Of a DNA stretch of 64,000 bases, positions 8,369-16,630 are shown piece by piece. Numbering within the stretch: position 1 is the first letter of the stretch; every line of letters begins with the position of its first letter. Source of the DNA: CAVOJV01 sp963696325 (lineage in GTDB: Bacteria > Pseudomonadota > Gammaproteobacteria > Competibacterales > Competibacteraceae); the NCBI GenBank assembly GCA_963696325.1, contig CAVOJV010000044.1, positions 1 through 64,000 of the forward strand, written 5' to 3'. A program made the translations under genes and the position numbers. The notes beneath the pieces are model-generated. The model saw only the letters and a program-made list of their open reading frames with translations, ran no database searches and was not told where the DNA came from.

Positions 8369-9840
8369 CTGTCGATTACACACATCTTGAACGGCAGGGC
8401 CGCCGCCCCCATCTGGTGGGGTAGACCCAGATGACGGAGGTATGAAGTGATGACGGCGACGGCGGTGGTGAGTTGGGCGGCGGCGGAGTTGGGCGGGGCC
8501 AACCTGGGCGATGCCCGGTTGAACCGGCGGCTGGTGCAGGTGGCGGAACGCTTGGGGGCGCAACCGGGCGCCAGCATTCCGGTGGCCTGCGGCGGCTGGA
8601 CGGAGACGCAGGCGGCGTATCGGTTGCTGGCTCATGAGGCGGTCACGTGGGAGCAAGTACTCGCGCCGCACTGGGACTGTAGCATCGAGCGGATGCGCGG
8701 CCAGCCGGTGGTGTTGTGCGTGCAGGACAGCACGGAGTTGGACTCTACCGCCCAGCCGGGCATCGCCGGGTTGGGGCCGCTGAGCTACTTGCGGCAGCAC
8801 GGGCTGTACGTGCATCCGACGCTGGCGGTCACGCCGGACGGGGTGCCGCTGGGGGTGCTGGACGCCTGGCTGTGGACCCGCGACCGGGCGACCTTCGGCG
8901 AAGACAAGCGGCACTGGCCGATCGAGGCCAAGGAGAGCATGCGCTGGCTGGAAGGCTTCGCGCGCTGCGCCGAACTGGCCGCGAGCCTGCCCGACACCCG
9001 GCTGGTCTACGTCGCCGACCGGGAGTGCGACATCCACGAGTTCATGCTCCGGGCGCAACGGGCGCCGGGGATCGACTGGCTGATCCGGGCCACCCACAAC
9101 CGCTGCCTGGCCGAGGGCGACAAATTGTGGGACCGGCTGGCGCAGGCGCCGGTGTTGGGCGAGGTGAGCTTCACCCTGCCCGGCCCGGCCGAACCGGCCG
9201 AGCCGGCCGGTGGTGCTGACGGTGCGGGCCGAACGGGTCACCTTGCAGCCCCAAGGGCGGCGAACCGGTCACGGTGACCGCGCTGCGGGCGCGGGAAGAG
9301 TCCCCGCCCGTCGGGGTCGAACCGCTCGACTGGCGGTTGCTGAGCAACCGGCCGGCCGACACCCTGGCCCAAGCGGCCGAATGGCTCCAGTGGTACGGAG
9401 CTCGTTGGAGTATCGAGGTTTTTTTCCGAATCTTGAAAACCGGCTGCCGGGTGGAGGCCTTGCAGCTCAGCACCCTGGAGCGGCTGGAACCGGCCTTGGC
9501 CTTGTACTTGATCATCGCCTGGCGGATTCAGTACCTGACCCTGCTGGGGCGGACCACCCCCGAGCTGCCCTGCGACGCCGTGCTGGACCCGGCCGAATGG
9601 CAGGCCGTCTACGTCGCGATTCACCGCCGGCCCCCGCCGGTCGACCCCGCCGCCGCTGCCGGCCATGCTCGGCTGGATCGCCCGCCTGGGGGGCCACTTG
9701 GGGCGCAAGTGCGACGGACCGCCCGGCCCCCAGGCCCTGTGGATCGGCTTGCAGCGCGCCCGCGACCTCGCCTGGGGGATGCAATTGGCCTCTGATCTCC
9801 ATTCCCAATCAACCGGTTAGAGATGTGTGTAATGGACAGC
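8369..9840. mobile_element. IS4-family (Tn5-like) insertion sequence with 9-bp target duplication
   Basis: The inverted ends are CTGTCGATTACACACATCT at 8369-8387 and its near reverse complement at 9821-9839. CTCCTGGAC flanks both sides (8360-8368 and 9841-9849), a 9-bp duplication as expected for IS4-family elements. One transposase gene fills the interior. A truncated copy of the same gene type lies at 27894-28313. Confidence 0.85.
8447..9820 (+). pseudogene. Tn5-like IS4 transposase, broken by two frameshifts
   Basis: This is a transposase of about 455 residues. The N-terminal Tn5-type DNA-binding region reads WAAAELGGANLGDARLNRRL. The catalytic core shows VLCVQDSTELD and YVADRECDIHEF (both aspartates), and RWSIEVFFRILKTGCRVEAL carries the YREK-like Glu region. 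The reading frame changes near 9210 and again near 9655, after which WIARLGGHLGRKCDG leads to a TAG at 9818-9820. Both shifts are in GC-rich runs. All parts of the protein are present, so an intact form could be recovered if the indels are sequencing errors. Confidence 0.85.
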
Positions 9841-9853
9841 CTCCTGGACCGGC

Positions 9854-10447
9854 TCAATCAGAGCGAGCTACCTGTAGGAGTTTCCGATAGACCGTCAGTA
9901 TCTTACCCGGATAGCGAGAGCGAGGATGGTCGCGATTACCGCTGTAATGCAGCAGTGCCTGGCGCACGTTGCCATGATGGCGTTTCAGTTGCTCGGTTAG
10001 GATAGCCGTACCCACGGCAATATTGGGACGCGGCTTAAAGAGCGCCTGGGAACCACCCACCTGGCGGATTTTCTTGCCATGATAGCGGGGAATCACTTGC
10101 ATTAGTCCACGCGCCCCGCGCCGGCTGACGGCCTTCTCTTGGGCGCTTGACTCTGCCCCGATGACAGCGAGAATCAATTCCGGTTTGAGTTGGTGTCGCA
10201 CACCCTGGTGGACGGCCGCTTGGACGTAGGTGTGAGCTTTGGCCGACGGGATGCGATAGGTGCGGTGAAGATAGTGGCTGAGGCGGCGGGTTTTCTGCGT
10301 GTGCTGGCGCCCGCTCCATTCGCCGGCTACCAGCTTGATGGATTCGGCCTGTGCAGGCGCAATGCAGAGCGGCGACAGGGGGGTAAGCCCCAGCAACCAG
10401 CCCAGGAAAACCAGCCCGAACAGCCTCAAACTGACTGAGATACTCAT
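9854..10447 (-). CDS. Lytic transglycosylase (SLT domain), exported
   Basis: This enzyme cleaves the MurNAc-GlcNAc bond of peptidoglycan in the periplasm. A signal peptide covers residues 1-34 (hydrophobic FGLVFLGWLLGL, cleavage after AQA). The SLT domain spans about residues 75-190, with catalytic Glu99 in LAVIGAESSAQEKAVS, then GLMQVIP and FKPRPNIAVGTAIL. At 197 residues it is a compact single-domain form. GAGG upstream of the ATG serves as ribosome binding site. The IS4 insertion ends 14 bases after its stop, so the gene is intact but has lost its original downstream context. Confidence 0.9.
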   Translation of the reverse strand: MSISVSLRLFGLVFLGWLLGLTPLSPLCIAPAQAESIKLVAGEWSGRQHTQKTRRLSHYLHRTYRIPSAKAHTYVQAAVHQGVRHQLKPELILAVIGAESSAQEKAVSRRGARGLMQVIPRYHGKKIRQVGGSQALFKPRPNIAVGTAILTEQLKRHHGNVRQALLHYSGNRDHPRSRYPGKILTVYRKLLQVARSD

Positions 10448-10655
10448 AGTTCAGCCTCACTGGGTAGTTGGAAGAGTACTCTCTTGCGGCAACTTAAAAC
10501 GGAACCCTCGATCGTCAAGCCGGGGCTCATCCCAAACGAGCTTCGCTATTAAAACGGCTCTTTTCCCCGCCTTTCCCGGCGGGGATTTCCTGTTGAATTA
10601 CCTTGGTGGATATTTTTTTCGGCCCACCGGCTGAGAACAGCCGAGCAAGGCCGGT

Positions 10656-10946
10656 TCAGCTTTTGAGTTTGGCGACGGTGTCTCGAACCGCCGCGCTTAA
10701 GGCACCCCACGCGCTCTCCACCCCGTCCTTAAACTGCTCCCATACGTCCTCGCTCGCTTCGCCCAGTTCCTTCAACTTAGCCTTGGTAGCGTCCACCTGC
10801 TGCTCAAGATCGTCCACCTGCTTGGCATATTCGATACCCGCGTCCGCGGTAGCGCCCTTCGCGTGGGCCTTCAACTCGGCTAACTGGGTCTGCGCCAGTT
10901 CCAGTTCAGCCTCGACCTTCTGCTGGTAGGCTTCTTTCGTGCTCAT
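10656..10946 (-). CDS. Small coiled-coil protein (sll1863-like stress protein)
   Basis: This 96-residue, highly charged protein is almost entirely heptad-rich helix (QQKVEAELELAQTQLAELKA, DLEQQVDATKAKLKELGEAS). It ends with an amphipathic helix EQFKDGVESAWGALSAAVRD. There is no signal peptide or membrane segment. It resembles the sll1863-type coiled-coil proteins often found beside YeaQ/GlsB, CsbD-like and LysM/BON stress genes, as here. Its molecular role is unknown. GAAGAGG precedes the ATG. It probably belongs to the same stress-type gene cluster as the GlsB gene directly upstream. Confidence 0.75.
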   Translation of the reverse strand: MSTKEAYQQKVEAELELAQTQLAELKAHAKGATADAGIEYAKQVDDLEQQVDATKAKLKELGEASEDVWEQFKDGVESAWGALSAAVRDTVAKLKS

Positions 10947-11213
10947 AACATAGCCTCTTCGTTGATGAATTGGGTGAATCGTTTAGGCGTTCTTGAGCAG
11001 TCCAAACAAAAACAGTAACACCACGGCGCCCACCGTAGCGGTCACTATGGAGCCAACTAAACCGCCCGCGGTGATTCCCAGCAGCCCCAACAAGAAGCCG
11101 CCGACAACCGCCCCGATAATGCCGACAATAATGTTACCCAGGAGACCAAAGCCGCCCCCTTTCAGGAGGGTTCCTGTCAACCAACCGGCCACGGCACCGA
11201 TGGCGAGAAAAAT

Positions 11214-12942
11214 GTAACTTCTCAATAACTCACGGCACGGCAGACTCCGCCAAAGCCCGTTCACGGACAATCTCCGGCAAGGGCGGGATCGCCCCGTGCT
11301 GTCCAATCCGGTCGGTCAGGTAGTCCCAGAACGAGATCCCGAGTTTTCGGCAGGTCTTTTTCAGGCTGGCAAAGCTATCGCGACAGCGTCGCCCCAGGTC
11401 GCTGCGCGTTCCGCCGCTGATCTTGCGCCATTTGACATACCCGCGGATGTCGTTCTCGCTGCCATTGGTGTGCAGAGGGATGTCCGGGCGCTGGAGCACC
11501 AGGAGCAACGCGGATTTGTGGGCATGCAGGCGCTTGAGGGTCTGGTTGAGCGTCGCAAAGGCGGTCCGCTGAGTGAACAAGGCGTCGAAGCGCACCTCCA
11601 GACCCGTAACCGCCTCTGGATTCGGCTGGCGTTGGTAGGCCTTGAGGTCGGCATAGAGATCCCAGATCTCGCCGCGCACCCGTGCCAGATCCTGACGATG
11701 CTGATCATTGAGCGGGATGAGCTTGTGAACAAGGCGTTCGGCGTGAACCCAGCACAAGGCATGGCGCAGAATCGCAAACTGTCCGGCACCATCGCTGACG
11801 ATGGCCAAGTCGGTGGAAAGTCCTTGCTCCAGCAAGCCGCCGAGCAAGCCGCCTTCGGTGGCGATGCGGCGATGGCGCTCGGTGGCGATGCCGAGGGTAT
11901 CGAGGTGTTTCTCCCAGGCCTCTGCCGTCGCGAGTTCCTGCGTCGGATGGCGCTCCAGGCGCTGCAACGGCGCCTTGGGCAGCCCCTGCTCGCGCGCATA
12001 CTCGAGCGCCTCCATAGTGATGCAATAGCGGCGTTCCCCGGCTTGCAGGAGCTGGAGAAAATTGATCCGGCTCTTACTCTCGGTGCTGCAAAACCAGGCG
12101 AAGAGGTCGTTCCCAATCTGGGTGACGTAGCCGTTCTTGCCCTGATGCCGCGCCCCCGAATCATCGACCGTGATGAAGGAGCTGACCGCCAAGCCAACCT
12201 GCAGCAGCCCATCCTTCTCCGCAAAGAACGGTTCGTTGTGGTCGCTGAGGAGGGCATCGATCTGCCCCACGGAGAGGTCGATGCCCCATTCGAGCAGTTG
12301 CTCGCGCAATAACGGCTGGGTGACGTGGCAATGATGGTGCTGGTAGAGCAGATAGGCCCGCAAGCCCGGACCGAAGTGCCCGCCATGAAGCGTCGGCGGC
12401 AGTTCCCCGCACAACCATTCCCCCTCCGGGGTCTGCCAGACCTCCAGACGATAGCGGATGTTGTGGGGCTGGATCTTCAAGTCCTGAACGATGAAGTCAC
12501 GATATCCCTTGAAGCGCGAGTCCGGCGGCAGCGGTTGGCTCGGCGGGATCAGGCAATCCTCGTGGATGCTCAACTGCGCCGTCTTATGCCGCTTGGCCGA
12601 ACCCGCTCGCTTGCCGCTGGCCTCGGCCGAGGACCCAGTCCTTGCCTCCGGATCGCGCTGACCTTCCATCCCGCTGGGCTTGAACGTCGGCTTCGCCTTC
12701 TCGCCCTTGAGCACCGCAATCTCATCGCGCAACTGTTGGATGGTTTCCGCCTGCCGGTGGGTTTCCTCAGCCAACCGTTCGATCAGCGCCACCAATTGCT
12801 CGACCACCGGGGTGCGTTCCGCGTCGGGGATGTCGGGTAGTTGGATCGGGGTGGGCATGTCGAGGAACGATTCTGAGGTGAGGATTGGTACACTTTAACA
12901 GGTATCGTCGGTGATGGCTGCCATGACTTATTGAGAAGTTAC
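11214..12942. mobile_element. IS66-family element, single-gene type, with 8-bp target duplication
   Basis: Both ends begin GTAACTTCTCAATAA in inverted orientation (11214-11228 and 12928-12942). The direct repeat AGAAAAAT flanks it (11206-11213 and 12943-12950). GTAA ends and 8-bp duplications are standard for IS66. Only tnpC is present, with no tnpA or tnpB, as in the single-gene branch of the family. The element looks complete and may be active. Confidence 0.9.
11230..12858 (-). CDS. tnpC: IS66-family transposase TnpC
   Basis: This 542-residue DDE transposase is intact. A leucine-zipper-like N-terminus (residues 15-60, ETHRQAETIQQLRDEIAVLK) precedes a basic linker. The IS66 core follows, with Asp in FITVDDSGARHQGKNG, Asp in LAIVSDGAGQF and Glu in TNGSENDIRGYVKWRK. 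The C-terminal IS66 tail ends with LTDRIGQHGAIPPLPEIV. It fills its element from end to end. Confidence 0.95.
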   Translation of the reverse strand: MPTPIQLPDIPDAERTPVVEQLVALIERLAEETHRQAETIQQLRDEIAVLKGEKAKPTFKPSGMEGQRDPEARTGSSAEASGKRAGSAKRHKTAQLSIHEDCLIPPSQPLPPDSRFKGYRDFIVQDLKIQPHNIRYRLEVWQTPEGEWLCGELPPTLHGGHFGPGLRAYLLYQHHHCHVTQPLLREQLLEWGIDLSVGQIDALLSDHNEPFFAEKDGLLQVGLAVSSFITVDDSGARHQGKNGYVTQIGNDLFAWFCSTESKSRINFLQLLQAGERRYCITMEALEYAREQGLPKAPLQRLERHPTQELATAEAWEKHLDTLGIATERHRRIATEGGLLGGLLEQGLSTDLAIVSDGAGQFAILRHALCWVHAERLVHKLIPLNDQHRQDLARVRGEIWDLYADLKAYQRQPNPEAVTGLEVRFDALFTQRTAFATLNQTLKRLHAHKSALLLVLQRPDIPLHTNGSENDIRGYVKWRKISGGTRSDLGRRCRDSFASLKKTCRKLGISFWDYLTDRIGQHGAIPPLPEIVRERALAESAVP

Positions 12943-13018
12943 AGAAAAATCAACAAACTTTTGATGTCCACTGGTTTCTCCTCTCGTTCAACTACGGGGT
13001 CAAAAACCGCCCTTACCT

Positions 13019-13687
13019 TCAAACAGCATAAAGAGGCGACAATCCCAATTGCCCATGGATGCCGTTAATAGTCTCGATATCCAGACCTAAGTGGTGGGCG
13101 AGCTGCTGCAGATAATTCAGCTCATCAGGGGTATCGACATTGATAGCCATCAGTGACACCGCATAGACTTCTGTCGCCATTGCCGGATTGAGGTTAGCGA
13201 GAAAATCCATATTTAACGGTTTGGCCATCTCGGTGCGGAGAAACTCGATCTCCGCAGGACCGGCATCGGCCAATTTAGCAAGAATTCGCTGTTGTTCTTC
13301 GGCATCGATCTGGCCGTCGGCCTTGGCCGCGTTGATCATAGCCTTGATCAAGGTCAAGGCCCGCTGCGTGAGCTGTGGGGTGTCAATGCTAGGGGAGCCG
13401 GCAAGTCCCAGGGAACCGGCCAGCGCACCCAACGGTGAAGAGGCCCCCAAGCCACCGCCGAGGGCGGCGAGCGGGGATGGTGAGGTACCTGACGAGGGAT
13501 TGCGTTGTGCGAAGCCTTGCAGGGCAGCTATCGCTATCGTGCCGAACAAAGAAACCAGATCGTTACTACTGGCGGAAGTCTTACCGCCCCCCAAACCGGT
13601 AGCCAACTGGTTGAGCAGTTGACCGCCCACGCTCGACGAAGTGGCATTATTGCCTAGCAGGCTGCCCAATAGTTGTAAGGCGTCCAT
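13019..13687 (-). CDS. DUF533 / TerB-like protein (YebE family)
   Basis: This 222-residue protein has a low-complexity Gly/Ser/Ala-rich first half (LGGGLGASSPLGALAGSLGL). The second half is a TerB-like helical domain (LIKAMINAAKADGQIDAEEQ, KPLNMDFLANLNPAMATEVY). The family is widespread in Proteobacteria, tends to be membrane- or envelope-stress linked, and has no known enzymatic activity. It is preceded by a short intergenic region and has its own start. It lies among other envelope genes on the same strand, with LysM/BON upstream. Confidence 0.85.
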   Translation of the reverse strand: MDALQLLGSLLGNNATSSSVGGQLLNQLATGLGGGKTSASSNDLVSLFGTIAIAALQGFAQRNPSSGTSPSPLAALGGGLGASSPLGALAGSLGLAGSPSIDTPQLTQRALTLIKAMINAAKADGQIDAEEQQRILAKLADAGPAEIEFLRTEMAKPLNMDFLANLNPAMATEVYAVSLMAINVDTPDELNYLQQLAHHLGLDIETINGIHGQLGLSPLYAV

Positions 13688-13814
13688 AGCTGTCCACCCC
13701 CACTTAATAGTTGTCGCTGTAAGTAATCTCCCCTTGCCAAGAGGAGAACCTTTTCTTGCTCAAGTCAGACTTTCTGAACTTGACTTGGTGGTTAGATTGC
13801 CTAAGTAAGTTTGC

Positions 13815-14246
13815 TCACCCCAGTGGAATGCGGATCTTTTGGCCGGGATAAATCAGATCCGGGTCTTTGATGACCTCGCGGTTGGCTTCGAAAATCTTCG
13901 GATAGGCGGAAGCGTTGCCGAGGAATTGCTTGGCAACGGCCGAGAGCGTGTCGCCTTTCTGAATAACGTAATACTCGACTTTGCCGGTTTGCGGCGGCGC
14001 TTGCACCTGATCGGCGGAAACCGTCTCGACCCCCTGGACGTTGCCCGCCATCAGGACGGCTTTCTCCATGGCCTCAGGGCTTGCGGCCTCCCCGGAAAGC
14101 TTGACCTGGCCGTCCTTGAATTCGACGCCCAGATTTTTGATGCCGGGGTTGGCGGCCTCGATTTCCTGTTTGATCTTGGCGGCGGGATCGTCGCCCGCAC
14201 CGAACAGTTTCTTGCCTTGATCGATGATAAAATCGAAAAGACCCAT
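13815..14246 (-). CDS. BON-LysM protein (YgaU/Kbp type)
   Basis: This small cytosolic or periplasmic protein has two domains. A BON domain occupies about residues 25-85 (GVEFKDGQVKLSGEAASPEA) and a C-terminal LysM domain about residues 92-142 (YYVIQKGDTLSAVAKQFLG and DLIYPGQKIRIP). The E. coli homologue (YgaU, Kbp) binds potassium. The ATG at 14246 is chosen because AGGAGG lies five bases upstream; the GTG six bases earlier overlaps that site. There is no signal peptide. It belongs to the same-strand stress and envelope cluster. Confidence 0.88.
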   Translation of the reverse strand: MGLFDFIIDQGKKLFGAGDDPAAKIKQEIEAANPGIKNLGVEFKDGQVKLSGEAASPEAMEKAVLMAGNVQGVETVSADQVQAPPQTGKVEYYVIQKGDTLSAVAKQFLGNASAYPKIFEANREVIKDPDLIYPGQKIRIPLG

Positions 14247-14252
14247 ACTCAC

Positions 14253-14649
14253 CTCCTCTCGTTATTTTCACGGTTGCCCAATCTACCACTGACAGCTTAG
14301 CGCTGGCCGGTGCAGCACACCGCTGTTTCATGGACTGGGATCGGGCAGGTACATTTAGGGTAATGTTATGTTCCGTTGATTGGAATACCCCAAGGTTGCT
14401 TTTATCCCGCCCTCTTTTTTGCGAGCAACCTCGACACCGTCGCCTTGCTCACCCCGAATAACCTTCCCGCTTCCGCACCGCAATGAGATTCGCCCAATTC
14501 CTGCGATCATGCTACCCTCACACTATCATCCGGTTCCCCATGCCCCCCCCAACCCGATCCCGCCCTGGCGGGATTCTTCTCCCCGTAAACTGTCCCATTT
14601 ATGCCCCTTTTTAGGACAGTAGCCCCCTGTCAACTATCAAGATACCCGC
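14253..14649. other. 397-bp intergenic region, no gene seen
   Basis: This lies between divergent genes: LysM/BON to the left, the recombinase to the right. Both must have promoters here. It is rich in C runs and short pyrimidine tracts. No open frame with a sensible product, tRNA or clear hairpin terminator was found. Confidence 0.5.
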
Positions 14650-15273
14650 ATGAAACCGATACCCTCTATTGATACGCCAAGTACCCTAAATGGGACAGTG
14701 CCGCCGAGACGGATGCCGAACCGTGCGCGCAGGAGCCGCGAACACGTGACCCCGGGCGAGGTGGAGCTCCTCATGGAGGCCGCGAAGGGGAGAGGGCGCT
14801 ATGGTCACCGCGATGCCACAATGATTCTTCTCGCGTATCGGCATGGCCTGCGGGTCTCGGAACTGGTGGCGCTCCGCTGGGATCAGGTGGATCTTGCCGG
14901 CGGGATGCTCCACGTAAACCGGGTGAAGAAGGGGACGGCGAGCGTGCATCCCCTGCGGGGTCCGGAACTGCGGGCGCTCCGAAAACTGGAACGAGAGGGA
15001 CCGACCGGTGGCGCCTATGTGTTTGCGAGTGAGCGGGGAGGTCCCATGACCGCCGCCGGGTTCCGCAAGATGCTTGCGCGGGCAGGGGAGGAGTCCCCGA
15101 TTGAGTTTCCGGTGCATCCGCATATGCTGCGGCATGGGTGCGGGTATAAGCTGGCGAATGACGGGCATGATACCCGGGCGATCCAGCACTATCTGGGGCA
15201 CAAGAACATCCAGCACACCGTGCGGTACACGGAACTCTCGGCGGAGCGGTTCAAGGGGTTTTGGGGGGATTGA
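14650..15273 (+). CDS. Small tyrosine recombinase (FimB/FimE-like size)
   Basis: This 207-residue tyrosine recombinase is essentially only the catalytic domain. The first Arg is in YRHGLRVSELVALRWDQVDL, His-x-x-Arg-His is in HPHMLRHGCGYKLA, the second His is in LGHKNIQHT, and the nucleophile Tyr is in VRYTELS. The N-terminal core-binding domain is missing, as in FimB/FimE-type inversion recombinases and some mobile-element recombinases. An alternative start is the Met at 14713. No clear inverted target sites were found next to it. Possible roles are local DNA inversion or a relic of an integrated element. Confidence 0.85.
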   Translation: MKPIPSIDTPSTLNGTVPPRRMPNRARRSREHVTPGEVELLMEAAKGRGRYGHRDATMILLAYRHGLRVSELVALRWDQVDLAGGMLHVNRVKKGTASVHPLRGPELRALRKLEREGPTGGAYVFASERGGPMTAAGFRKMLARAGEESPIEFPVHPHMLRHGCGYKLANDGHDTRAIQHYLGHKNIQHTVRYTELSAERFKGFWGD

Positions 15274-15455
15274 TAGCGGATCAGATCCGGTTTATAAAAG
15301 GTGAGGCATGGAAGGTTGATTCGTTACCTTGACACTTCCTGCCCTTGTTACCCCACCGGGTTTCTTTAGCAACCGCTTGACGATCATCAATAGGATCGCT
15401 GAAATGTACCAGTGCCGAGCGCAGTAACGGCAAACAACACTAGGGGAGACTAAGC

Positions 15456-16109
15456 ATGCAACATCGAGTTTTGATCGGCGCCATAATCGGGACGATTGCG
15501 CTTGCGGGCTGTGCCGGTATGACGGAGACCCAGAAAGGGACCGCAACGGGGGCCGGCATCGGCGCGGCCACCGGGGCGGCGATTGGCGCACTCGCGGGCG
15601 GTGGTAAGGGCGCGGCCATCGGCGCCGGTATCGGCGCCGCGGCCGGGGCTGGTGGTGGTTATCTCTGGTCGCAACACATGCAGGAGCAGAAGCAGGCGAT
15701 GGAGGCAGCAACTCGCGGTACGGGCGTGGCGGTGACGCAGACGCCGAACAACGAACTCAAGCTCGAGATCCCCAGTGACATCTCGTTTGATACAGGTAAG
15801 GCGGAGATCAAACCCGCGATGCGACCGGTGCTCGGTAAGTTTGCCCAGACGCTGCAAGCGAACCCGGTGACGACGGTGCGCATCATTGGCTACACGGACA
15901 GCACCGGGACGGCTGCGGTCAATGAGCCGTTGTCGGTAAGACGCGCCGCAAGTACTCGCGATTACCTGACGGCCCGCGGCGTGGCGATCAATCGGATCGC
16001 CATTGACGGGCGTGGCTCGCGAGAGCCGGTGGCCGACAATAGCACCCCGGCTGGACGCGCCAAGAATAGACGAGTGGAAATTTTTGTCGCGGAGCCTGCG
16101 TCGCAATAA
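15456..16109 (+). CDS. OmpA-family outer membrane lipoprotein (YiaD-like)
   Basis: This lipoprotein anchors the outer membrane to peptidoglycan. A lipoprotein signal ends in ALAGC (Cys19). Residues 30-68 form a glycine-zipper membrane segment (GAGIGAATGAAIGALAGGGK). The OmpA C-terminal domain occupies about 105-213, with the peptidoglycan-binding motif seen as SLRRA-type SVRRAASTRDYLTARGV and NRRVEIF at the end. GGGGAG lies ahead of the ATG. The gene is intact and of normal length (217 residues). Confidence 0.92.
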   Translation: MQHRVLIGAIIGTIALAGCAGMTETQKGTATGAGIGAATGAAIGALAGGGKGAAIGAGIGAAAGAGGGYLWSQHMQEQKQAMEAATRGTGVAVTQTPNNELKLEIPSDISFDTGKAEIKPAMRPVLGKFAQTLQANPVTTVRIIGYTDSTGTAAVNEPLSVRRAASTRDYLTARGVAINRIAIDGRGSREPVADNSTPAGRAKNRRVEIFVAEPASQ

Positions 16110-16223
16110 TCAGCGCCGGCGGCACGCTCCTACCCAACCAGGTAGGGACGGCGGGTAACCATCGTCCCTACCGCAACCCGGTCACCCTACTCTAGCCACT
16201 CTTCTTTGGAATCTGGCCATAGC

Positions 16224-16597
16224 GCTAGTGGGGCGTTTGGTTTGCATATCGCCATAGTTACCCGCCTGCTTGCTACCAAAGCGACAAGTGAGTAACGGCG
16301 CCGGAACCGCCCAGGCGATGGTGTCTTCCCACGTACGCTGGCGCCGCGCCGCACGCTTGCCACCCCAGACGAAGGGCGTTAGGGAGGTATTCCAGCCGCG
16401 CGCCGCCGCTTTGGCGCGGGCCACTTGGCCAGCGGGACCGGCTTGGCACCGACTCAGGTGAATCAGTTGCCGACGCTCCTCCTCCAGGAGCGGGCGCAGC
16501 GGGTTCTTTGGGCAGTGGGACATGGTGACCTCCTCCACCATCAGCTTACTTGCTCCCGCCCATTAATGACGATGGGCAAACCAAACGCCCCACTAGC
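16224..16597. mobile_element. 374-bp MITE-like derivative of an IS630 element
   Basis: Perfect 22-bp inverted ends lie at 16224-16245 and 16576-16597 (GCTAGTGGGGCGTTTGG and its complement). The interior carries the start of an IS630-type transposase on the reverse strand. It appears to be an internal deletion of an IS630 element that kept both ends. Its right end lies at the 5' edge of the TIR-gene remains. Confidence 0.75.
16246..16523 (-). pseudogene. IS630-type transposase, N-terminal fragment
   Basis: The ATG at 16523 has AGGAGG at a good distance. The protein begins MSHCPKNPLRPLLEEERRQL and continues IHLSRCQAGPAGQVARAKA, matching the N-terminal helix-turn-helix lead of IS630 transposases. 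After about 45 residues the frame no longer resembles the family. No catalytic domain remains. It is the coding remnant inside the 374-bp MITE-like element. Confidence 0.6.
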
Positions 16598-16630
16598 GTG
16601 GCTTAGGACCGGCAATCTCAAGCAGCCTAG

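Larger units (their letters stand above)
10983..12971 (-). pseudogene. GlsB/YeaQ/YmgE membrane protein interrupted by IS66
   Basis: This is a small all-membrane stress protein (transglycosylase-associated family) with three hydrophobic segments. The segments are IFLAIGAVAGWLTGTLL, LLGNIIVGIIGAVVGGFLLG and SIVTATVGAVVLLFLFGLL. IS66 (11214-12942) sits within the start region. Joining across one copy of the 8-bp duplication AGAAAAAT gives MDIKSLLIFLAIGAVAGW, starting at a GTG at 12969-12971 with AGGAG upstream. The open frame that runs into the IS66 end (starting MDSTGRSRP) is an artefact of the insertion. The gene is therefore disrupted after about codon 7. Confidence 0.85.

Noticed and set aside
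10564..10585. GC-rich hairpin (TCCCCGCC/GGCGGGGA) after the coiled-coil gene as a terminator
   Set aside because: On the reverse strand, where transcription comes from, it is followed by AAAAGAG and not by a T run, so a rho-independent terminator is not supported.
14650..15273. Integrase of an island integrated at the tRNA gene
   Set aside because: The only tRNA is 20 kb away and has no repeated 3' end in the window.
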